From: Methylohalomonas sp964522485
GTDB taxonomy: Bacteria; Pseudomonadota; Gammaproteobacteria; Methylohalomonadales; Methylohalomonadaceae
Assembly: GCA_964522485.1 (NCBI GenBank)
Contig: CAZFUS010000014.1
Span: 1 to 42,689, forward strand
Length of the DNA stretch: 42,689 nucleotides
Direction of reading: 5' to 3'
Of the stretch, positions 25,223-33,919 are shown in pieces; positions within the stretch are counted from its first letter, which is position 1; each line of letters starts with the position of its first letter. Position numbers and translations under genes: made by a program. A model generated the notes under the pieces. That model was given only the letters and a program-made list of their open reading frames with translations. It had not been told where the DNA came from and made no database searches.

Positions 25223-25276
25223 TGACCGGTTCCTGCCGCTTCACCCGGGAATCCCCTCATCAATAAGGTCACGAGT

Positions 25277-26077
25277 ATGGCTACCGCAACTGACAGCTTA
25301 GCAATGCATACATCCAGACAGCATGCTGGCGGTCGAACGGAACATCACCTGTTGCTTGTCTGGCTGGTATTCACCGGCCTGCTCATTTTCGGCCTGTTTC
25401 TGGCCTGGCAGGAAGACCTGCTGATGGCCCTTTATCAGGCCGACCGGAGCAAGATTTCTCTTGCAATTACACTCATTTATCTGCTGGTCACGGCACATTG
25501 CGCCCTCCGTGTTTATCGAATCTCCTGCGAAGCCAATCATGTGGACACTATCAGCCGCCTGATCCACGCATACCCGGAAAGCGCGCTGCAGACTGATGGC
25601 CACGAAATCAGACTGGCCGGTTATGGACCTTTGCCAGACTGTCTGATGAGCGATTTCGTCAGTGATTTGATCTATCAGCATAAAGATCCGCGAGCTGCCG
25701 ATGAGACTGGTGCAAGTCGTGATCTTCTTGAGGTCTATGCTGCCAAACTGAAAGGGCCGCAGGAAATAGGCTGGTTCGCTGCCGACATCATGCTGAAACT
25801 GGGACTGCTCGGGACAATTATCGGGTTTATCCTCATGCTTGCAGCAGTGGCTAATGTGACCGATTTCGATGTTGCCACTATGCAGAAAATTCTGCAGTTG
25901 ATGAGTGCGGGCATGAGCACGGCCCTATATACCACCCTGGCGGGTTTAGTCTGCAGTATGCTTGCCAGTGCCCAATACTACATGCTCGATCGGCGTGCGG
26001 ATGAGATGCTGGAAGCCATGCAGCACGTTGCAGAAGTGCGACTGAAACCGGCACTGATACAGCGCAACGACGCTTGA
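25277..26077 (+). CDS. MotA/TolQ/ExbB-like proton channel subunit
   Basis: A 266-residue membrane protein with TM1 at about 24-44 and TM2 at about 60-80. A cytoplasmic domain of about 85 residues contains GPQEIGWFAAD. TM3 (about 166-192, LKLGLLGTIIGFILML) and TM4 (about 213-235, STALYTTLAGLVCSML) carry the Thr/Gly motifs of the MotA/TolQ/ExbB superfamily. It is closer in layout to MotA than to the two ExbB-type proteins at 4367-6242, but shorter than flagellar MotA. It ends one base before the next gene, which encodes the likely ExbD/MotB-type partner. Function unknown. Confidence 0.85.
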   Translation: MATATDSLAMHTSRQHAGGRTEHHLLLVWLVFTGLLIFGLFLAWQEDLLMALYQADRSKISLAITLIYLLVTAHCALRVYRISCEANHVDTISRLIHAYPESALQTDGHEIRLAGYGPLPDCLMSDFVSDLIYQHKDPRAADETGASRDLLEVYAAKLKGPQEIGWFAADIMLKLGLLGTIIGFILMLAAVANVTDFDVATMQKILQLMSAGMSTALYTTLAGLVCSMLASAQYYMLDRRADEMLEAMQHVAEVRLKPALIQRNDA

Positions 26078-26078
26078 A

Positions 26079-26684
26079 ATGAAACTGGTCCGAAACAGCC
26101 GCCACCGTGGAGTTTTCGACCCGTTCACGGATCTGCTGTTCAACGCGCTGCTTGGCTTTACCTTCCTGTTTCTGGTCGCAATCATGTTCATGAATCCGGA
26201 AGCTAAAACCGGCATCATCGATCCCAAGGCAGAGTATATCCTGACCATTACCTGGGAAGACTTCAGTCCCAATGATATTGATGTCTGGGTTGAGGACCCC
26301 GATGGACAATTGGTGTGGTTCCGCAATCCGGAAGCCAATTTGCTGCATCTGGACCGTGATGATCGTGGCATGGTGAATGACACAATTACAGTTGAAGGGA
26401 AAGAGATCGACAATCCACTCAATCAGGAAGTGATCACTATTCGCGGTGTCGTCAAGGGGGAATACGTGGTTAATCTGCATTACTATGCGTCGGAAACTCA
26501 AAAGGCCGAGGAGGTCAATGTCAACCTGGTCAAGGTCAATCCCGCACTCGAGGTCGTTTATTACGGCACAGTGAAACTTGAAGAACCGGGTGATGAAAAA
26601 ACCGCCCTGCGTTTCAGGATCGGTCGCGACGGCAAGGTCAGTGATATCAACTTTCTGCCGAAACAACTGGTGCAATTAAACTGA
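26079..26684 (+). CDS. ExbD/MotB-like anchor fused to a YfaP/DUF2135-like beta domain
   Basis: A 201-residue protein with a short N-terminus and one TM (about 19-38) preceded by FDPFTDLLFNALL. Asp14/Asp18 there could be the proton-carrying acidic residue seen in MotB and ExbD. After MNPEAKTG comes a periplasmic beta-rich domain (about 50-190). LTITWEDFSPNDIDVWVEDPDG and LDRDDRG resemble YfaP/DUF2135 modules, often calcium-type beta sandwiches. There is no OmpA-type peptidoglycan-binding domain, unlike MotB or ZorB. It starts one base after the MotA-like gene, so the two are almost certainly a complex. Domain assignment is moderate, from motif similarity only. Confidence 0.75.
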   Translation: MKLVRNSRHRGVFDPFTDLLFNALLGFTFLFLVAIMFMNPEAKTGIIDPKAEYILTITWEDFSPNDIDVWVEDPDGQLVWFRNPEANLLHLDRDDRGMVNDTITVEGKEIDNPLNQEVITIRGVVKGEYVVNLHYYASETQKAEEVNVNLVKVNPALEVVYYGTVKLEEPGDEKTALRFRIGRDGKVSDINFLPKQLVQLN

Positions 26685-26718
26685 TAAAATCAACAATAAA
26701 GGTCGAGGAGAAGGTATT

Positions 26719-27234
26719 GTGGCACTAGGGATTGCTGGACTGATAACCGCTTATGTGCTGGTTGCACTGCTATTATTAAGCCTTAATCTTTATTCAAACT
26801 GGTCGTGGCGCATCAAGGCGGGCGCCATCGTGGTCGTCACGATTTTTTATGTAATCAGCTATCTTTCGTTTCCACCCCTGCTTGGCTGGCCGACGACAGA
26901 GAATCCACCAAAACGTTTCAAGCTACTGGCTGCACATGTCGAGCAACCGGATAAAGCAATGGGAACAGAAGGGTCGATTTATCTCTGGATCACACAAATC
27001 GATGATCTGACGGCGTACGGTGCACCCCGGGCTTATAAACTGCCTTATTCGGATCGTTTACACGAAGCCGTCATTACCGCCAATGCAAAACTCAAACAGG
27101 ACATGCCACAACTCGGGGAGCTTAACGAAGAAGGTTCTATGCGAGCACAGGTACAGGACAATACGCGGGCAGGGGCGGCAGATGCGCCGATCGTGTTTTA
27201 CGATTTACCCGACCCGCTATTCCCGGAGAAATAA
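26719..27234 (+). CDS. Unrecognised two-helix membrane protein
   Basis: A 171-residue protein with GTG start behind GAGGAGAAGG. It has two N-terminal TM helices (about 5-24 and 33-52), then a soluble domain of about 115 residues containing FPPLLGWPTTENPP, SIYLWITQIDDLTAYGAPRAYKLPYS and a C-terminal VFYDLPDPLFPEK. I do not recognise the family. It lies 34 bases after the ExbD/MotB-like gene and is the last gene of the plus-strand run, so it is a candidate third subunit of that system. Confidence 0.75.
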   Translation: MALGIAGLITAYVLVALLLLSLNLYSNWSWRIKAGAIVVVTIFYVISYLSFPPLLGWPTTENPPKRFKLLAAHVEQPDKAMGTEGSIYLWITQIDDLTAYGAPRAYKLPYSDRLHEAVITANAKLKQDMPQLGELNEEGSMRAQVQDNTRAGAADAPIVFYDLPDPLFPEK

Positions 27235-27259
27235 TCCAGCAAAAGCCTGCCCGCATTCA

Positions 27260-28015
27260 CTAGCGGTATAAACCAGCAGCTTCAAGACTGCGATCGATCA
27301 GATCATGTAGTGCCGGTCTGCTCAGGGGCGGTTGCCGCGCATTGAAGAAGGCCGACGATTTCCCGTACAGTGATTCCAGCAGTTCCTTGCGCAGCGTATC
27401 CCCATCGCGGCCACAGACCTGATGCAGGGATTGCAGACTCAGACTGAGCAAAGCGCTCAAGACCTGTTCCCGCGCCAACAGCGATTCCTGCTCTGCCTTC
27501 TCATGACCATGCTGCGTTTGCTGCGCTGGTTCTTCCGTCTGACGTGGTTGTTGCGCAATGATCGTGCTGCTGACGAAAGACAGGAGCGTATCCAGTTCGT
27601 CTGGCATGGGCACGCGCGCCGCCACGGCCCAGCGATACAGTTCGACCGGCGCCGCCCGCCAGCCAGCCGGATTTTCTGCCGGATTCACGAGGGCTGGGGC
27701 GAGCCGTTGATGCACGCAAAGCTGCAGATGTTCCCAGAAGATCTGTCGCTGCTGTCTGTATTCGTCATCCTGCTCAAGATCCCCGGCTTGAGGATCGTAT
27801 CCAAGCAATAATGGCAGACCTTCCGTATAAACCAGCCAGTTTTCACGGGCGACCCATTTCTCATAAAAGTGCTGACGTTCAAGCCGGTCCTGCCCGATCC
27901 ATTCCAGCGCACGTTGATGGCTAATGCCGGGATCGACCGTGACTGAATCGGGTAGCGGTTCGGAGCGGCTCGGGGTACGCCCGAACCAACGTAACCATAG
28001 TGTTTTAATCAACAT
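27260..28015 (-). CDS. Unrecognised protein coupled to tilS
   Basis: A 251-residue, mostly hydrophilic protein I do not recognise. Its N-terminus is basic (MLIKTLWLRWFGRTPSRS). Trp/Gln/Glu-rich helical stretches follow (QRQIFWEHLQLCVHQRLAPAL), then a Gln/Glu/His-rich low-complexity linker (about 165-182), then a helical C-terminal part (REQVLSALLSLSLQSLHQV, ALHDLIDRSLEAAGLYR). The ATG at 28015 overlaps the end of tilS by 11 bases with AGGAG upstream, indicating coupled translation. A much longer upstream start would lie inside tilS. It is convergent with the two-helix membrane protein gene. Confidence 0.7.
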   Translation of the reverse strand: MLIKTLWLRWFGRTPSRSEPLPDSVTVDPGISHQRALEWIGQDRLERQHFYEKWVARENWLVYTEGLPLLLGYDPQAGDLEQDDEYRQQRQIFWEHLQLCVHQRLAPALVNPAENPAGWRAAPVELYRWAVAARVPMPDELDTLLSFVSSTIIAQQPRQTEEPAQQTQHGHEKAEQESLLAREQVLSALLSLSLQSLHQVCGRDGDTLRKELLESLYGKSSAFFNARQPPLSRPALHDLIDRSLEAAGLYR

Positions 28016-29393
28016 CGCGCATAGACTCCTGGTTAACAGGTCTGACCGACGCAACTGCCTCCTGCAGCGGCATTGGCAGTGTCCACAAGACCTTGATGGC
28101 TGTCTCCGGTGGTTCGGCCATCCAGTTCGCGCCGGCACAGATACCCGGAACCAGAGCAAGCTCATTGTTGATATACACCAGCGGCAGAAAATCGCGTAGC
28201 CAGGGCGGCAGACCGGAAGTCTGCAGAAGATTTTTAAGGGTGTGATGGTGTCGGCGTCCGGGAAGCCGGATCGCTTCACCGCCGCGACGAAAACGAACCT
28301 CAATATCATCACGGGCAGAAACTTCTGTCTTCAAGCCGGGCCCATGATGACGGCAAGCTCGCAATTCACCCAACGGCAGAGCCAGAGACGACTGCATATC
28401 CCAGGACAGACGGGTTTCAGGCGCGATCCGCGGCAGACGTGGCAACAGGTAGAGGCGTTCGCGATAGCGTCGGAATTCATGACCGTGCCAGTGAACGACT
28501 GGATCGCGATCCGATCCCGCGTCTATCAGGTTCGTCACAATTTCTTCCAACACGTCAGTTGAGGGAACGCTGAGGTCATGGTCGCGGATCCAGACGCGGA
28601 GCAGATTGCGACGTCTGGCCAGCGACAGGCTTCGTAGCACCCCTAATTGCAGAGCCGTCTCTCCGGCCCTTGTGGCGGCTGTGCGATCCTGGCGCGCCAT
28701 GTCCTCGGCGAGTGCTGCGGTTTCAGCCGCGTGTTCCGCCGCCCTCGCTATAGTGCGGCCGGCAGCCGGCCAGCGCGCGGATAAATGTGGCCACAGAACA
28801 TGCCGCAAATAATTGCGGTCAATGGACACATCGGCATTACTGTCGTCTTCAATCCAATCGAGCTGATGATCCCTAGCATACCGGTACAAATCAGCACGCC
28901 TGAAATCCAATAAAGGCCGCAGCAACCAGCCGCCGGCTAACTGCTGCAGTCGGGGCATGGCCGCCAACCCCTTCAGGCCACTACCGCGCAGTAATTGCAG
29001 TAAAAATGTTTCGGCCTGATCCTCCTGATGATGTGCAGTCACGATAATCCATCCGGATTGTGCATACTCCGCCATTACAGCATAGCGTGCCATTCGGGCA
29101 CGGGCCTCCGGACTCTCCCCCGGTTCTGCGCGGGCATCGACTTCGACGATCTGGCTGTGGATATTCAGATCCCGACAAACATCCTGGCAGTGCTGGGCCC
29201 ATCCGGGAGCTGCCATCTGTAACCCATGATTGACATGTATCGCCTGCAGTTGCCAATTTCGCATTCCAGCCAGCGAACACATGGCATGCAGCAACACATG
29301 GGAATCAAGGCCACCACTGTAGGCGATGGCAAGCTTCTGATCCGGCAGATATTCTGACAGAATCGCATCCAGCTTCTGGATTGTGAAAGCCAT
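28005..29393 (-). CDS. tilS: tRNA(Ile)-lysidine synthetase
   Basis: A 462-residue TilS, which converts the wobble cytidine of tRNA-Ile(CAU) to lysidine using ATP and lysine. The PP-loop ATPase motif SGGLDS is at residues 26-31. Conserved IHVNHGLQ, TAHHQEDQAETFLLQLLRGSGLKGL and WIEDDSNADVSIDRNYLR match the family core. A middle and a C-terminal tRNA-binding region complete it. Slightly longer than the E. coli enzyme. The ATG at 29393 was preferred over a TTG three codons earlier. It follows accA by 42 bases. Confidence 0.95.
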   Translation of the reverse strand: MAFTIQKLDAILSEYLPDQKLAIAYSGGLDSHVLLHAMCSLAGMRNWQLQAIHVNHGLQMAAPGWAQHCQDVCRDLNIHSQIVEVDARAEPGESPEARARMARYAVMAEYAQSGWIIVTAHHQEDQAETFLLQLLRGSGLKGLAAMPRLQQLAGGWLLRPLLDFRRADLYRYARDHQLDWIEDDSNADVSIDRNYLRHVLWPHLSARWPAAGRTIARAAEHAAETAALAEDMARQDRTAATRAGETALQLGVLRSLSLARRRNLLRVWIRDHDLSVPSTDVLEEIVTNLIDAGSDRDPVVHWHGHEFRRYRERLYLLPRLPRIAPETRLSWDMQSSLALPLGELRACRHHGPGLKTEVSARDDIEVRFRRGGEAIRLPGRRHHHTLKNLLQTSGLPPWLRDFLPLVYINNELALVPGICAGANWMAEPPETAIKVLWTLPMPLQEAVASVRPVNQESMRDVD

Positions 29394-29435
29394 GGGCTTC
29401 AAAACAGCGGCACGTGACGGTAAAAGGCCAGCTCC

Positions 29436-30416
29436 TCAAGGCTCCTGGAAAAATCCGACGTCACGGAGCCGTTTGCTGCGGGCTGCCAGCATTGTATCAA
29501 GACCGAGATTGTCCATGTCCTGCAAATGCTTGACGATGGAAGTTTTGACGCTCTTGGCAACAGACTCATAGTCGCGGTGAGCCCCGCCCAGCGGTTCGGA
29601 GATAATCTCATCCGACAAGCCAAGTTCTTGCAGACGTGCTGCAGTGATACCCAGAGCTTCTGCAGCATCCGCAGCCTTGTCGGCACTTTTCCAGAGAATG
29701 GATGCACATCCCTCAGGCGAAATTACTGAATAAGTGCTGTATTCCAGCATCAACAGTCGATCGCATACACCGATAGCCAGTGCGCCGCCGGAACCGCCCT
29801 CGCCGATGACTGTTGTAACTATCGGCGTTTCGAGTGTCGACATGGTCAACAGATTCTGTGCAATTGCCTCGCTTTGACCACGTTCCTCGGCGCCGATTCC
29901 AGGATAAGCACCCGGTGTATCAATAAATGTCAGTACCGGCAGCTTGAAACGTTCCGCCATCTTGAACATACGCAGAGCCTTACGGTAACCCTCAGGACGC
30001 GGCATTCCGAAATTACGATGCAGCTTTTCCCGGGTATCCCGACCCTTTTGATGACCTATGGCAATAACCGATCGGCCATCCAGCTGACCGATACCACAGA
30101 CAATTGCCGCATCATCTCCATACGCCCTGTCACCATGCAGCTCTTCGAAATCAGTCAATATGTACTGAATATAATCCAGACTGTAAGGGCGCAGCGGATG
30201 CCGGGCTACCTGAGCCACCTGCCAGGGTGTCAGATCAGAGAAGATCGAGCGGGTTAATTCACGACTGCGCTTGCGCAGACGCGTAATTTCTTCATTGATA
30301 TTAATTTCTTTGTCATCCCCAACATAACGCAGCTCTTCGATTTTAGCTTCCAGCTCAGCGATTGGGCGCTCAAATTCGAGAAAGTTCGTTACCGGCGATG
30401 TTGTTCGATTATTCAT
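29436..30416 (-). CDS. accA: Acetyl-CoA carboxylase carboxyltransferase, alpha subunit
   Basis: A 326-residue AccA, which with AccD transfers the carboxyl group from biotin to acetyl-CoA, the first step of fatty-acid synthesis. The N-terminal helix LEFERPIAELEAKIEELR, LTPWQVAQVARHPLRPYSLDYI, and the carboxyltransferase core VLTFIDTPGAYPGIGAEERG and GEGGSGGALAIGV are diagnostic. Length is normal (E. coli 319). ATG at 30416; a TTG three codons upstream is less likely. It lies 28 bases after dnaE. Confidence 0.96.
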   Translation of the reverse strand: MNNRTTSPVTNFLEFERPIAELEAKIEELRYVGDDKEININEEITRLRKRSRELTRSIFSDLTPWQVAQVARHPLRPYSLDYIQYILTDFEELHGDRAYGDDAAIVCGIGQLDGRSVIAIGHQKGRDTREKLHRNFGMPRPEGYRKALRMFKMAERFKLPVLTFIDTPGAYPGIGAEERGQSEAIAQNLLTMSTLETPIVTTVIGEGGSGGALAIGVCDRLLMLEYSTYSVISPEGCASILWKSADKAADAAEALGITAARLQELGLSDEIISEPLGGAHRDYESVAKSVKTSIVKHLQDMDNLGLDTMLAARSKRLRDVGFFQEP

Positions 30417-30444
30417 TACAGTCAATTAGTTATAGAATTTTGTC

Positions 30445-33400
30445 TTAACTGTCATAATGGATCTTAACATTATCCTCACCAAGTGAGGAACGCAGATTGC
30501 CCAATAGTTCATCATCCAGACGGACTTTCCATGCCTCTCCAAGTCGGAGTTGAGCCAAAGCCTGACCATTATGATATTCCACTGCAACGCGGCTCCTCCC
30601 CTCACGATAGCGAGTCAGCATCTGCTTTAGTGTTTGAATGAAATTACCTATATCATTTTTCTGCCTTATTTTTAGTAACAGCGTTGCACGCTCTGCCCTG
30701 ACTGCATCCAGATCCAGAATCTCACTGACGGTGACTGTATAACCTGTCTCGTAGAAATCATCCCGCTCGACTTTTCCTCTTACAATGATCAGTCTGTCCT
30801 TGACCAGAAGACTGCGGTATTTCTGGTACTGTTCAGCATAAACTGTGACCGGAACACGCGCGGTACGATCATCCAGTCGCACCTCAGCCATCCGGCCTCT
30901 GCGGCCCGACCGTGTGCGTATGCTGGCTATATAGCCGGCTACCGTTACGAGCGCTTCACCCGGCTGCAGCGCATCCAGTCGTGCACTGATAAACTGTGTG
31001 AGTTCCTGTTCATAATACGTTATGGGATGCCCCTGCAGGTAAAACCCCAGACTATCCTTCTCTCCCTGTAAACGTTCTGTCTCACTCCATTCGGGCACCT
31101 GGTTCAAGGTGGCGACGTGTCCCTGCACATCGGTGCCACTATTCAATCCCGCCTCCAGACCAAACATATCATTCTGGCCGCGTCGATTATTGGCTAATGT
31201 CTGCTCAGCCAGCTGAATGGCCATATCGAGGCTTGCCATAAGTGTACTTCGGCCGCCGCCGAGGCTATCAAGCGCGCCACTACGCACCAATGCTTCCAGG
31301 ACCCGGCGGTTGACCTTTTTCAGATCGCAGCGTCTGCAGAAATCGAAAAGATCAGTAAAAGGATCTTCCGCTCTGGCAGTTATAATAGACTCGACGGCAC
31401 CGCGCCCTACTCCTTTAATCGCCCCGAGCCCATAGCGGACAGTGCGATCATCAGCTACTGTAAACTCGTAGTAACAGCTGTTAACACAGGGCGCTAATAA
31501 ATTCAGATTCATACGCCGCAGCTCCTCACACAGCAACACTACCTTGTCCGTATTGTCCATATCGGATGACAACACCGCTGCCATAAATGCGGCAGGATAA
31601 TGAGTTTTTAACCAGGCTGTCTGATAGGCTACGAGAGCATAGGCTGCTGAGTGGGACTTGTTAAAACCATATCCCGCGAACTTCTCCATAAGATCGAATA
31701 TATAGACTGCTGTTTCCCGATTGACATCATTAGCCACCGCACCGTCGACAAAAATATCGCGCTGTTTTGCCATTTCTTCAGGTTTCTTTTTACCCATGGC
31801 ACGGCGCAGCAGATCCGCTGCGCCGAGTGTATATCCGGCCAGTAGCTGAGCAATCTGCATAACCTGTTCCTGATACAGAATTACCCCGTATGTGGACTTG
31901 AGTACAGTCTGCAGCTTCGGATGTGGATAATGAATTTTTGCCCGACCGTGCTTACGGTCAACAAAATCATCCACCATACCGGACTGCAGAGGACCGGGCC
32001 GGAAAAGCGCCACTAGAGCGATCAAGTCTTCAAAACTATCCGGTTGCAATCGCTTGATCAGTTTGCGCATACCCTCAGATTCAAGCTGGAAAACGGCCAT
32101 GGTATCTGTCCGCCGAATCAGATCAAAAGCTGCCTGATCTTCCAGCGAGATGGTTGATATATCGAGAGGCTCGACACCCTGTTCCCGACGCCGACGGTTA
32201 ATATCACTGACAGCCCATTCAATGATGGTCAGCGTGCGTAGCCCGAGAAAATCAAATTTGACCAGACCTACCGCTTCTACATCACCCATATCAAATTGGG
32301 TGACTGTGCTGCTGCCAGCCTGTTCTGCATATAACGGCATATACTCAATGAGTGGCCTGGGAGCAATGACCACACCTCCAGCATGCCGGCCAGCATTACG
32401 GCACAAACCTTCCAGCTTCAGTGCCAGATCGATAAGTATTTGGACTTCCTCATCCGTTTCATATCTCTGACGAAGATTTTCCTCTTCATCGAGAGCTTTG
32501 GTCAGGGTCATATTTAATTCAAAGGGAATCAGTTTGGCTATCTGATCAACATAACCATATGGATGGCCCAGAGCCCTGCCAACATCGCGTACAACAGCTT
32601 TTGCGGCCATACTGCCGTAAGTAATAATCTGCGAGACTTGGTTTCGTCCATAACGCTCAGCAACATAAGCAATAACCTCGTCACGGCGTTCCATACAGAA
32701 ATCTATATCGAAATCCGGGAGTGAAACCCGCTCCGGGTTCAGAAAGCGTTCGAATAGCAAATCATAATCAAGCGGATCAAGAGCCGTGATTCCAAGAGCA
32801 TATGCCACAAGTGAGCCGGCACCAGAACCACGGCCCGGCCCTACTGGTATATTCTGTGTCTTGGCCCAGCGAATGAAATCAGAAACGATGAGAAAATAGC
32901 CGGGGAACCCCATGGATGTGATTACATCCAGTTCATGCTCAAGTCTTCGTCGGTAGATATCTTCATCAATTGTCTGATGTCGATTACGGGCGCGTACTAA
33001 AACCCTGTCGTTCAGACCCCGATTGGCCTCTTCCAATAGCAGACGCTTCTGATCATAGCCTTCAGGCACCGGATAATCAGGCATCTGTGGCATACCAAAC
33101 TCAAATACCAGGTTGCAGCGTTGAGCAATACGCCAGGTATTCTCCAATGCCTGAGGACAATCTGAAAATAATTCGTACATTTCCTCCGGCGATCGCAGAT
33201 ACTGTGCCTCAGTATAATCACGTCTACGCCTGGGATCATTCAGTGTCCTCCCCTGCTGTATACAGACTCGGATCTCATGGGCATCATAATCTTCGGGTCG
33301 ATCGAACCTGACGTCATTTGTGGCAACCAGTGGTATATTGCGCTGAGCCGCCAGAATAATATGTTGTTCCATGAGTTCTTCTTCATCCGGTCGGCCACAG

Positions 33401-33918
33401 CGCACCAACTCCAGGCAAAAGCGATCACCGAATATTTCAAGCCACTGTTCAGCCTGCTCCCGCGCCAGATCAGCATTGCCAGCATGCAAAGATAGTGCAA
33501 TATCTCCTTTAGAAAAACTGTTAATAGCGATCAAACCACTATTATGATCTCTCAATAAATGTCTTTGTATTTCCGGTACGCCTCGTCTCTGACCCGAAAT
33601 GTAGCCTTCGCTTATCAATCTGCATAAATTCTGATAACCAGTCTTATCCTGGCATAAAAGCAGAAGACTGGATGTGCGACTGTCATCTATAGCATCTACT
33701 ACGGATACCTCAGCCCCGATGATCGGCTTAATACCAGCCGCTTCAGCCGCTCGATAAAACTTAACCACAGAAAACAGATTATTGAATTCAGTAACAGCAA
33801 TGGCCGGCATACCAAGCTGACTGACCCTGGAAACCAGATCGTCGACTCTAAACAGTCCATCGGCTATGGAATATTCAGTGTGTACATGCAGATGAATGAA
33901 AGGGGTGGGCATATTCAT
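30445..33918 (-). CDS. dnaE: DNA polymerase III alpha subunit
   Basis: A 1157-residue replicative polymerase, essentially the E. coli length (1160). It has a PHP domain at the N-terminus (HLHVHTEYS, AIAVTEFNNL). The palm catalytic aspartates are in LPDFDIDFCMERR (near residues 401/403). LAGYTLGAADLLRRAMGKKKPEEM and GYGFNKSHSAAYALVAYQTAW are in the fingers. The clamp-binding motif QNDMF is near residue 913, and an OB-fold lies near 990-1070. It is one base after rnhB. No strong ribosome site precedes the ATG, so translation may be coupled to rnhB. Coding DNA is more AT-rich than the left part of the window. Confidence 0.97.
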   Translation of the reverse strand: MNMPTPFIHLHVHTEYSIADGLFRVDDLVSRVSQLGMPAIAVTEFNNLFSVVKFYRAAEAAGIKPIIGAEVSVVDAIDDSRTSSLLLLCQDKTGYQNLCRLISEGYISGQRRGVPEIQRHLLRDHNSGLIAINSFSKGDIALSLHAGNADLAREQAEQWLEIFGDRFCLELVRCGRPDEEELMEQHIILAAQRNIPLVATNDVRFDRPEDYDAHEIRVCIQQGRTLNDPRRRRDYTEAQYLRSPEEMYELFSDCPQALENTWRIAQRCNLVFEFGMPQMPDYPVPEGYDQKRLLLEEANRGLNDRVLVRARNRHQTIDEDIYRRRLEHELDVITSMGFPGYFLIVSDFIRWAKTQNIPVGPGRGSGAGSLVAYALGITALDPLDYDLLFERFLNPERVSLPDFDIDFCMERRDEVIAYVAERYGRNQVSQIITYGSMAAKAVVRDVGRALGHPYGYVDQIAKLIPFELNMTLTKALDEEENLRQRYETDEEVQILIDLALKLEGLCRNAGRHAGGVVIAPRPLIEYMPLYAEQAGSSTVTQFDMGDVEAVGLVKFDFLGLRTLTIIEWAVSDINRRRREQGVEPLDISTISLEDQAAFDLIRRTDTMAVFQLESEGMRKLIKRLQPDSFEDLIALVALFRPGPLQSGMVDDFVDRKHGRAKIHYPHPKLQTVLKSTYGVILYQEQVMQIAQLLAGYTLGAADLLRRAMGKKKPEEMAKQRDIFVDGAVANDVNRETAVYIFDLMEKFAGYGFNKSHSAAYALVAYQTAWLKTHYPAAFMAAVLSSDMDNTDKVVLLCEELRRMNLNLLAPCVNSCYYEFTVADDRTVRYGLGAIKGVGRGAVESIITARAEDPFTDLFDFCRRCDLKKVNRRVLEALVRSGALDSLGGGRSTLMASLDMAIQLAEQTLANNRRGQNDMFGLEAGLNSGTDVQGHVATLNQVPEWSETERLQGEKDSLGFYLQGHPITYYEQELTQFISARLDALQPGEALVTVAGYIASIRTRSGRRGRMAEVRLDDRTARVPVTVYAEQYQKYRSLLVKDRLIIVRGKVERDDFYETGYTVTVSEILDLDAVRAERATLLLKIRQKNDIGNFIQTLKQMLTRYREGRSRVAVEYHNGQALAQLRLGEAWKVRLDDELLGNLRSSLGEDNVKIHYDS

Positions 33919-33919
33919 G

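Noticed and set aside
25277..27234. Zorya-type anti-phage system
   Set aside because: A MotA-like gene followed by an anchored partner recalls ZorAB. The partner has no OmpA domain, the MotA-like protein lacks the long cytoplasmic tail, and no helicase or nuclease genes follow.
28016..28312. N-terminal extension of the unknown tilS-coupled protein
   Set aside because: It lies wholly in another frame of tilS, and reads as Cys/Arg-rich out-of-frame sequence. The ATG at 28015 has a ribosome site.
29413..29440. Possible terminator at the accA/tilS junction
   Set aside because: The inverted repeat around CCAG/CTGG is short and mismatched with only a four-base T-run. Read-through into tilS is more likely.
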